DNA of 64,000 bases. Source: Kineosporia sp. NBRC 101731. Its GTDB lineage: Bacteria > Actinomycetota > Actinomycetes > Actinomycetales > Kineosporiaceae. The stretch is taken from positions 1 to 64,000 of the forward strand of contig NZ_BSTC01000006.1 of NCBI RefSeq assembly GCF_030269305.1. The letters are read 5' to 3'. The position numbers and the translations under genes are program-made. A model generated the notes under the pieces. The model saw only the letters and a list, made by a program, of their open reading frames with translations. It did not search any database and was not told the origin of the DNA. Below, piece after piece: positions 57,485-64,000 of the stretch (within the stretch, counting starts at the first letter, position 1; each line of letters starts with the position of its first letter).

Positions 57485-59794
57485 CTACCTTCCAACGCGG
57501 GGGGCCGGGGTCGGGGTCAGCCGGGGCGCCGCCCTTGGCACCATGTCGATCGGCCGCTGCCCGAATCCGGCGGACTGTTCGCTGTTCGCCGACACAGTAT
57601 TGCCGCCGGCGCCGGAACCGCGCCTCGAGGTGGCCATCTGGTGCCCGGCGGTGTTCACGTCGATCGTCGGGCGCTTCAGCACCACCACCGACCGGGCCAC
57701 CACGTGCACGAGTTCACCCGGCGCGTAGGCATCCCCGCCGTCCTCGGCGGTCACGTCGTCCACCGCGGTGTCGAGCAGCACCGTCCACCACGTGCCGTAC
57801 TCGACCGAGGGCACGGTGAACTGCAGGTCTTCGTAGTGGGCGTTGAAGAGGATGAGGAACGAGTCGTCGACGATCTTGCGGCCCCGCTTGTCGGGCGCCA
57901 TGATGCGCTCGCCGTTGAGGAACGTGGCGACGGCCCGGGCGTAGCTCTGGTGCCAGTCGTCGTCGGCCATCGGCTGTCCGGCGGGTGTGAACCAGGCGAT
58001 GTCGCCGACCTCGCTCTGGCCACCGCGGGAGGCGGCGCCGTTGAAGAACCGGCGGCGGCGGAACACCGGGTGCTCGTGCCGCAGTCGCACCGCTCGCCGG
58101 GTGAAGGTCAGCAGGTCGTTGTCCGGCCCGGCCATCTTCCAGTCGATCCAGGCCAGTTCGTTGTCCTGGCAGTAGACGTTGTTGTTGCCGTTCTGGGTGC
58201 GGCCGAACTCGTCGCCGTGGGCCAGCATCGGCACGCCCTGCGACAGCATCATCGTGAGGATGAAGTTGCGCTGCTGGCGGGCGCGCAGGGCCTGCACGTT
58301 CTCGTCGTTGGTCTCACCCTCGACGCCACAGTTCCAGGACCGGTTGTGGCTCTCGCCGTCGGCGCCGCCCTCACCGTTCGCGTCATTGTGCTTCTCGTTG
58401 TAGGACACCAGGTCCCGCAGGGTGAAGCCGTCGTGGGCGACCACGAAGTTGATGCTCGCGATCGGGTGCCGGCCGTCGTCCTGGTAGAGGTCGGACGAGC
58501 CGGTCAGGCGGGAGGCGAACTCGCCGAGCGTCGAGGGCTCGCTGCGCCAGAAGTCGCGCACGGTGTCGCGGTACAGGCCGTTCCACTCGGTCCACAGGGG
58601 CGGGAAGTTGCCGACCTGGTAGCCACCGTCGCCCAGGTCCCAGGGCTCGGCGATCAGTTTGGTCTGCGAGATCACCGGGTCTTGCTGCACCACGTCGAAG
58701 AACGCGCTGAGCCGGTCGACCTCGTGGAACTGCCGGGCCAGGGTGGCCGCCAGGTCGAAGCGGAAACCGTCGACGTGCATGTCGAGCACCCAGTACCGCA
58801 GTGAGTCCATGATCAGCTGCAGCACGTGCGGGCTGCGCATGAGCAGGCTGTTCCCGGTGCCCGTGGTGTCGTAGTAGTGCGAGCGGTCGTCGTCCACCAG
58901 CCGGTAGTAGGCGTTGTTGTCGAGGCCGCGGAAACAGATCGTCGGCCCGAGGTGGTTGCCCTCGGCGGTGTGGTTGTAGACGACATCGAGGATGACCTCG
59001 ATGCCGGCCTCGTGCAGCGCCTTCACCATCACCTTGAACTCCTGCACCTGCTGACCACGCTGGCCGGCGGCGGAGTAGGCGTTGTGCGGGGCGAAGAAGC
59101 CGATGGTGTTGTAGCCCCAGTAGTTCGACAGGCCCTTGGTGACGAGCGTGGTGTCCTGCACGAACTGGTGCACCGGCATCAGCTCGATCGCGGTCACGCC
59201 CAGCTTCACCAGGTGGTCGATGATCACCGGGTGGGCGATCGCGGCGTAGGTGCCGCGGATCTCCTCGGGAACGCCCGGGTGCGTCATCGTGAGGCCCTTG
59301 ACGTGCGCCTCGTAGAACAGCGTCTCGTGGTACTCGCGACGGGGCGGGCGGTCGCTGCCCCAGTCGAAGTAGGGGTTCACCACGATCGAGAGCATGGTGT
59401 GGCCGAGGCTGTCGTCGGTGTTGAACTCACCGGTGCCGTCGGTGTTGGCGTCGAAGCGGTAGGAGAACAGCGACTCGTCGCCGTCGATCTGCCCCTCGAT
59501 CGCCTTCGCGTACGGGTCGAGCAGCAGTTTGGAGGGGTTGCAGCGGTGCCCGCGATCGGGGTCGAAGGGGCCGTGCACCCGGTAGCCGTAGCGCTGACCC
59601 GGCCCGACGCTGGGCAGATAGCCGTGCCAGACGAAGCCGTCGACCTCGGTGAGCTCGATCCGGGACTGCGTGCCGTGGTCGTCGATCAGGCAGAGCTCCA
59701 CCCGGTCGGCCACCTCGCTGAACAGCGCGAAGTTGGTCCCGGCGCCGTCGTAGGTGGCACCCAGAGGGTAGGGATGGCCTGGCCAGATCTCCAT
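57485..59794 (-). CDS. glgX: Glycogen debranching enzyme (GlgX/TreX type)
   Basis: This 769-residue GH13/CBM48 enzyme cleaves alpha-1,6 branches. Motifs are PLGATYDGAGTNFALFSEVA (CBM48), VILDVVYNHTAEGN, the nucleophile Asp in DGFRFDLAATLA, the acid Glu in KLIAEPWDLG and FVVAHDGFTLRDL. A roughly 60-residue Ser/Gly/Pro-rich tail (TSRRGSGAGGNTVSAN) extends beyond the usual C-terminus. ATG 59794 is chosen; the longer frame lacks the conserved N-terminus. It is the first gene of the glgX-treY unit. Confidence 0.95.
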   Translation of the reverse strand: MEIWPGHPYPLGATYDGAGTNFALFSEVADRVELCLIDDHGTQSRIELTEVDGFVWHGYLPSVGPGQRYGYRVHGPFDPDRGHRCNPSKLLLDPYAKAIEGQIDGDESLFSYRFDANTDGTGEFNTDDSLGHTMLSIVVNPYFDWGSDRPPRREYHETLFYEAHVKGLTMTHPGVPEEIRGTYAAIAHPVIIDHLVKLGVTAIELMPVHQFVQDTTLVTKGLSNYWGYNTIGFFAPHNAYSAAGQRGQQVQEFKVMVKALHEAGIEVILDVVYNHTAEGNHLGPTICFRGLDNNAYYRLVDDDRSHYYDTTGTGNSLLMRSPHVLQLIMDSLRYWVLDMHVDGFRFDLAATLARQFHEVDRLSAFFDVVQQDPVISQTKLIAEPWDLGDGGYQVGNFPPLWTEWNGLYRDTVRDFWRSEPSTLGEFASRLTGSSDLYQDDGRHPIASINFVVAHDGFTLRDLVSYNEKHNDANGEGGADGESHNRSWNCGVEGETNDENVQALRARQQRNFILTMMLSQGVPMLAHGDEFGRTQNGNNNVYCQDNELAWIDWKMAGPDNDLLTFTRRAVRLRHEHPVFRRRRFFNGAASRGGQSEVGDIAWFTPAGQPMADDDWHQSYARAVATFLNGERIMAPDKRGRKIVDDSFLILFNAHYEDLQFTVPSVEYGTWWTVLLDTAVDDVTAEDGGDAYAPGELVHVVARSVVVLKRPTIDVNTAGHQMATSRRGSGAGGNTVSANSEQSAGFGQRPIDMVPRAAPRLTPTPAPRVGR

Positions 59795-60027
59795 GTACGT
59801 CCCGAATCTGCGTCTGGTGCGTCGATCAACAGGTGAGCGGATCCGGCACGTCCCGCCACGCTGCGCGAGGCGCCGGAAACACGTGCATTGTTGCGGCTCC
59901 CGCACCCGGATGCGGAGTGAGGGGGTGCCGACGCGCCGGTTGGAACCGGAAGCGGCCGATATGTCCCGGCCCGTGGATGGCCGTCGTCCCAGGATATCCG
60001 CCGGGTCGTGACAGTTCGTCGTTCTGC

Positions 60028-61719
60028 CTATCCGGGCAGTGAGCGCTCGACGATCATCCGGGTGGGCTTACGTCCGACCGGCAGGGTGCCGTAGAGGGTG
60101 CCGCCGCTGCCGGCGACCCGGGTGGTGACGAAGGTGGACGAGACCGGTTCGGGGGCGTTGCGCACCAGCAGGGACGCCTGGAGCACGACACCGAGCCGTT
60201 CCACCATCCAGCGGGCCCCGGCCTCCACCGCCGCCGGGTCGCGGCGGGCCTCGCGGGAGGCGGCCATCAGGAACCCGGCCACCTCGTCCATCGCCCGGTC
60301 GAGACGGGGATCGGCGCCGCGACCGCGGTCGATCTCGGCGAGCAGCACCTCCATCGACCGGGGCTGCATCGCCATGGCGCGCAGCACGTCGAGAGCACTG
60401 ATGTTGCCCGGACCCTCCCACAACGGGCCGACCAGCGAGTCGCGGAACACCCGGGCCAGGCCGTGCTCCTCGACGAACCCGTTGCCGCCGAGACATTCCA
60501 GGGCCTCGGCCACCACCCCGGTCGCGCGCTTGCAGATCCAGAACTTCGCCACCGGCACCGCCGCGCGCAACAACTCGGTCTCCCCGGCGTCCACCGCCGC
60601 CGCGAGCCGCATGGCCAGCACGGTCGCGGCCTCACTCTCCAGCGCCAGGTCGGCCAGGACGTTCTGCATGAGCGGCTTGTCGGCCAGCGGCGAGCCGAAC
60701 GTCTCGCGGTGCCGGCAGTGGTGCACCGCGCGGGCCACGGCCTGACGCATCTGCCCGGCCGAGCGCAGCACGGCGTCGAGCCGGCTGGCGGTGAGCATGC
60801 CGGTGATCGTGTGCTGGCCCCGGCCCTCCTCGCCGAGCCGGGCGGCCCAGGTGCCGTCCAGCTCGACCTCGGCGGGCAGGTTGGAGCGGGTCCCCACCGC
60901 GTTCTTGAGGCGCAGCAGGCGCCAGGTGTTGCGCGAGCCGTCATTCAGGACGCGGGGCACGACGAACGCTGTCAGCCCACCGGGTGCTGTGGCCAGCACC
61001 AGGAACACATCACTCATGGGCGAGGAGACGAACCACTTCTGCCCGGTCAGCCGGTAGATGTGCTCGCCCTCGACCGGGCCGTTGCCGGTCAGGTCGGGCT
61101 GCGGGCTGGCGACCGTGGTGCCCGCCTTGGGGTCGGAACCGCCCTGCCGCTCGGTCACGGCCAGCCCGGCCAGGCAGCCCAGCTTCTCGCCGGGGGCCCG
61201 GAACGCCGAGTCGTACGAGCGGGCGGCCAGGCGGGGACGCCAGATGCCGTCCAGCTGGGCGTCGGCACGCAGCGAGGGGATCGCCGCATAGCTGGTGCTC
61301 AGCGAGGACAGGTGGCCACTCTCGACCTGCGACCAGATGATCATCGCGGCGGCCCGGGCGGTGTGCGCGGCCGGCGGGGCATCGGTGTCCCAGGCCGCGG
61401 CGGTCAGACCCGAGCGCACCCCGGTCTGCATCAGGCGGTGCCAGGCCGGGTGGTAGTCGACCTCGTCCACCCGGCGGCCGAAGGGGTCGTGGGTACGCAG
61501 CGTCGGCGGGAACCGGTCGACGGCCTCGGCCCAGCCCAGTGATCGCGGCGCCCCGGCCAGCCGGCCCAGGTCACGCAACTTGGCCAGGTGCAGCTTGCCC
61601 TCGTGCCGCTCGACCGCCTCGACGAGCACCAGGTCCTCGGAGAAGACGTCGCGGTCGACCGGGGCGGGCACCAGATTCAGTGCATCGTCGGAGTCGGCCA
61701 CGGACGTCACCGTACCCAT
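60028..61719 (-). CDS. AidB-type acyl-CoA dehydrogenase family protein
   Basis: This 563-residue flavoprotein has the AidB-like N-terminal region (LGWAEAVDRFPPTLRTHDPF, VDEVDYHPAWHRLM) before the acyl-CoA dehydrogenase core. The flavin motifs are LAVTERQGGSDPKAG, LTGQKWFVSSPMSD and ECLGGNGFVEEHGLARVFRD. AidB of E. coli belongs to the Ada alkylation response and binds DNA; whether this one acts on DNA damage or on a metabolite is unknown. ATG 61719 starts MGTVTSVADSDD. It is divergent from the YihY gene. Confidence 0.88.
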   Translation of the reverse strand: MGTVTSVADSDDALNLVPAPVDRDVFSEDLVLVEAVERHEGKLHLAKLRDLGRLAGAPRSLGWAEAVDRFPPTLRTHDPFGRRVDEVDYHPAWHRLMQTGVRSGLTAAAWDTDAPPAAHTARAAAMIIWSQVESGHLSSLSTSYAAIPSLRADAQLDGIWRPRLAARSYDSAFRAPGEKLGCLAGLAVTERQGGSDPKAGTTVASPQPDLTGNGPVEGEHIYRLTGQKWFVSSPMSDVFLVLATAPGGLTAFVVPRVLNDGSRNTWRLLRLKNAVGTRSNLPAEVELDGTWAARLGEEGRGQHTITGMLTASRLDAVLRSAGQMRQAVARAVHHCRHRETFGSPLADKPLMQNVLADLALESEAATVLAMRLAAAVDAGETELLRAAVPVAKFWICKRATGVVAEALECLGGNGFVEEHGLARVFRDSLVGPLWEGPGNISALDVLRAMAMQPRSMEVLLAEIDRGRGADPRLDRAMDEVAGFLMAASREARRDPAAVEAGARWMVERLGVVLQASLLVRNAPEPVSSTFVTTRVAGSGGTLYGTLPVGRKPTRMIVERSLPG

Positions 61720-61877
61720 GACCACCCGTGTATCCCGACAAGCCGGTAGCGAGGGCCGTGTCGGCGGCGCGTCGTGCCACCCTCGCGTTGCCCTGGGAAC
61801 ACGCCTCGTGTTCCTCATCACCAGGCCGGGCGGTGTTCGTCCCATCCGTTACGAGTGCAGGGAGAAAGGTCTGTACG

Positions 61878-63236
61878 GTGACCGGCGTGGTCACGAAGAC
61901 GGGTACCGGTGGGCAGACGGCCACGGTGGGGACGATCCAGTCCTCCGCCGGGGGGCGCGTCCGCCGGGTTCTGGCCCTGGTCTGGTGGCTGGCGGGCGAG
62001 ACGGTCCGGATCTGCCTGCGCTACCGGGTGACCGGCCTGGCGGCCGAGGTGGGCTTCTTCGCCCTGCTCTCGTTGCCGCCGCTGGTGCTGGGGGTGGTCG
62101 GGAGCCTCGGTTTCGTCGGTGACCTGATGGGGGACGAGGCGGTCGGCGACCTGCGTCAGCGGCTGCGCGAGCTGACCTTGACCTTTCTCACCGCCGACAG
62201 CGTCAGCTCGGTCATCCTGCCCACGTTCGACCAGGTCATCGGGGCCGGGCGGGCCGACATCGTCTCGATCGGGTTCGTGCTCTCCCTGTGGTCGGGTTCG
62301 CGCGTGCTGAACGTCTACCTGGACACCGTCTCGATCATGTACGGGCTCGGCGGCCTGCGCGGCATCGTGCGGGCCCGGGTGCTCTCCTTCTCCCTCTACT
62401 GCCTGGCGCTCGTGGTCGGCATCGTGCTCATCCCGCTGGTGCTGATCGGCCCCGGCTGGTTGTCGAAGGTGATGTACGGCGCCCACTTCGACCTGCTCGG
62501 TGATCTCGGCGGTTCGGACTGGGTGTACTGGCCCGTGGTCTCGGTCGCCGCCCTCACCGGCATCACCGGGCTCTACCACCTGTCCACCCCGATCCGCTCG
62601 CGCTTCTACCGGGACGTGCCCGGGGCCGCGCTCGCGCTGATCATCTGGGTGGTCGCCAGTTTCGTGCTGCGCTGGACCCTGAACGAGTCGGTCGGCGGCA
62701 CCTCGATCTACGGCCCGCTGGCCACCCCCATCGTCCTCCTGATCTGGCTCTACTTCCTGGCCATCGCGCTGCTCATCGGGGCCGCGCTGAACGCCGCCAT
62801 CGACGAGCGCTGGCCGATCCAGGCCCGCGTCGAGGCCCGGGCCCTGGTGCGGGCGCGCCAGGCGGACGACCGGGCCCAGCGGGCCGCCCGGGGGGTCACG
62901 CCGGACGAGAAGCCCGGCACCCTCACCCCGCTGGCACCGCGTCACGACGTGATGGATCCGGACGGGGATACGGACGAGGATCTGGACCCGGACCGCGTGG
63001 CCCTGCCGCGGGCCGTGCCGGAACCCCGGCCTGACCTCACCGACGGGCCCGATCTGCCGCATGGGTCCACCTCGATCCACGGGTCCACCTCGATCCACGG
63101 GCCCACCCCGATCCACGGGCCCGACCTGACCCGCGTGCCCGGCGGTGGCGACCGGTCCGGCCGCACCGACCCCGGCGACCGGCCCGCGCTGATCGATCTG
63201 GGCCCGGCCGGCGAGCCCGGCGAGCGCCCCCTCTGA
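61878..63236 (+). CDS. YihY/BrkB-family inner membrane protein
   Basis: This 452-residue protein has about six transmembrane helices between residues 25 and 305 (TGLAAEVGFFALLSLPPLVL, VSIGFVLSLWSGSRVLNVYL, PIVLLIWLYFLAIALLIGAA) and a roughly 150-residue acidic Pro/Asp-rich cytoplasmic tail. The tail contains a three-fold HGSTSI-type repeat encoded by an 18-bp tandem repeat. GTG 61878 is chosen with AAAGG upstream. Function is unknown; older ribonuclease BN labels for this family are wrong. Confidence 0.88.
   Translation: MTGVVTKTGTGGQTATVGTIQSSAGGRVRRVLALVWWLAGETVRICLRYRVTGLAAEVGFFALLSLPPLVLGVVGSLGFVGDLMGDEAVGDLRQRLRELTLTFLTADSVSSVILPTFDQVIGAGRADIVSIGFVLSLWSGSRVLNVYLDTVSIMYGLGGLRGIVRARVLSFSLYCLALVVGIVLIPLVLIGPGWLSKVMYGAHFDLLGDLGGSDWVYWPVVSVAALTGITGLYHLSTPIRSRFYRDVPGAALALIIWVVASFVLRWTLNESVGGTSIYGPLATPIVLLIWLYFLAIALLIGAALNAAIDERWPIQARVEARALVRARQADDRAQRAARGVTPDEKPGTLTPLAPRHDVMDPDGDTDEDLDPDRVALPRAVPEPRPDLTDGPDLPHGSTSIHGSTSIHGPTPIHGPDLTRVPGGGDRSGRTDPGDRPALIDLGPAGEPGERPL
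63063..63116 (+). repeat. 18-bp tandem repeat in the YihY gene, three units
   Basis: Units start at 63063, 63081 and 63099. The first two are identical (GGGTCCACCTCGATCCAC) and the third has two T-to-C changes. It encodes a six-residue period in the disordered tail, so it can expand or shrink without changing frame. Confidence 0.95.
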
Positions 63237-63265
63237 CGTCCGCCCTCTGACGTCCGCCCTCTGAC
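63229..63265 (+). repeat. 14-bp direct repeat spanning the YihY stop codon
   Basis: CCCTCTGACGTCCG occurs at 63229-63242 and 63243-63256, with nine bases of a third unit to 63265. The YihY stop TGA (63234-63236) lies in the first unit. Unit loss or gain would keep a stop codon. Confidence 0.9.
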
Positions 63266-63472
63266 TACTGACGCCCGCCCACCGGGTTTCGACGGCGTCC
63301 CTCATCGGCCTGCACCCTCCCGGTAAATCAGGCGACAACCCCCATCGCGGTTCTTACTGTGGTGAGTGCGCCCGGGGAAGTCCTGGGAGCTGTCCCAGCC
63401 ACCACCGGCCCCACCCGGTCGTGGCGCGGGAGTCGCAGCGAAGCGCCATCGCGCGCAGGGGAGGAGGTCGAG

Positions 63473-63553
63473 ATGTCCACACCCGTTCGGGAGGGACGTC
63501 CCACGCAGATCCGCGTGCGCACCCCTCCCACCGCTCCTCCCGCGCCCGCCTGA
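63473..63553 (+). CDS. Possible 26-residue small protein upstream of rsgA
   Basis: GGGGAGGAGG lies 6 nt before ATG 63473, one of the strongest ribosome binding sites in the window. The frame runs 26 codons (MSTPVREGRPTQIRVR..., then a Thr/Pro/Ala tail) to TGA 63551-63553, 34 bp before rsgA. The product is basic and Pro-rich with no hydrophobic segment. It could be a real small protein or a leader peptide tuning rsgA translation. Confidence 0.5.
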   Translation: MSTPVREGRPTQIRVRTPPTAPPAPA

Positions 63554-63587
63554 CCGGTCGGGCACCGTCATCGGAGAGGTACCACCC

Positions 63588-64000
63588 ATGTCTTCAGCGC
63601 GCCCGAAAACCGGTATGAACAGTTTCCAGCTGCGACAGGGTGTCGTGGTTCGCGTCGACCGGGGGGTGGCCACGGTCGAGTTGCCCGGCGGCCGTACGGT
63701 GCGGTCCAGTTGGGGCGGTGCCCTGCTGGCTGCCGTGCACCACGATCCCGAAGCCGCCCCGACCACCGGTGACCGCGTGCGGCTGCGGTTCTGGCCGGAC
63801 GACCGGATCACCGTCGAGAGCGTCGACCCGCGCACGACCGTGCTCACCCGTGCCGACGCCGACGGCAGCGCCCGACGGCAGACCCTCGCGGCCAACATCG
63901 ACGTCGTCGCCGTGGTCGAGGGCCTGGTGCCCGCCCCCGACCGTCATCGCATCGCCCGCCTCCTGGCCCTGGCCCGGGCCGGTGGCGCGCAGCCGGTGGT
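63588..64000 (+). CDS. rsgA: Ribosome small subunit-dependent GTPase A, N-terminal part (cut by window edge)
   Basis: The first 137 codons are present. An OB-fold domain (QGVVVRVDRGVATVELPGGR near 17-36, TTGDRVRLRFWPDDRITVESV) leads into RQTLAANIDVVAVVEGLVPA, the start of the circularly permuted GTPase domain. RsgA checks late 30S subunit assembly. GGAGAGG lies upstream of ATG 63588. The NKxD-equivalent, G1 and zinc motifs lie beyond the edge. Confidence 0.88.
   Translation, partial: MSSARPKTGMNSFQLRQGVVVRVDRGVATVELPGGRTVRSSWGGALLAAVHHDPEAAPTTGDRVRLRFWPDDRITVESVDPRTTVLTRADADGSARRQTLAANIDVVAVVEGLVPAPDRHRIARLLALARAGGAQPV

Overview
The window is high-GC actinobacterial chromosome. Many genes are joined by ATGA, GTGA or TGATG junctions, and GTG and TTG starts are common. 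It carries the actinobacterial (coproporphyrin-type) heme enzymes HemE-HemY-HemQ, a DUF3000 gene beside hemE, treXYZ-type trehalose genes, and a xylFGH-ROK block next to dxs. A member of Kineosporiales or a relative is my guess; nothing in the sequence proves the order. There is no prophage or CRISPR array and I saw no tRNA or rRNA gene. The left edge holds the tail of an IS30-type transposase beside a frameshifted acetyltransferase gene.

Layout. 0-6 kb: two RCK (TrkA-type) proteins divergent from a KimA-like potassium importer, then a TRAM-domain RNA methyltransferase. 6-9 kb: aconitase, with an inverted repeat upstream. 9.4-14.3 kb: a xylose-type ABC importer (xylF, single-domain xylG, xylH) with its ROK regulator and a small conserved protein. 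14.5-28.8 kb: mostly housekeeping genes, namely dxs, fadB-fadA, RNase D, an atypical response regulator, DUF3000, hemE-hemY-hemQ, an ElaA-type acetyltransferase and msrB. 28.8-34.7 kb: azlCD divergent from a CGNR regulator, a membrane protein, a hydrolase, a RibD-like reductase and sufE. 34.8-37.6 kb: a GH2 beta-galactosidase. 37.6-40.1 kb: two copies of a structured RNA motif followed by a large TerD-like protein. 40.1-51 kb: a sugar ABC importer with a Gfo/Idh/MocA oxidoreductase, then deoR-SIS-ROK kinase-nagA-pfkB-class II aldolase, which reads as a complete N-acetylgalactosamine/galactosamine route to triose phosphates. 51-60 kb: treZ, treY and glgX, with an SDR-ppk2 pair on the opposite strand between treY and treZ. 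60-64 kb: an AidB-type acyl-CoA dehydrogenase, a YihY/BrkB membrane protein and the start of rsgA.

Two things stand out as possibly undescribed. (1) Between lacZ and the TerD-like gene there are two copies of a ~75-79 nt RNA motif. Each has a long closing stem with a conserved internal loop and a three-way junction. Base pairs covary between the copies, copy 1 is followed by an intrinsic terminator, and copy 2 lies just upstream of the ribosome binding site. (2) A dispersed family of near-perfect palindromes, 83 bp in its full form with 36-bp arms and an 11-nt loop, occurs at least seven times. Most copies lie just after stop codons. One copy is split, one is reduced to half, and they come in two arm-sequence classes.
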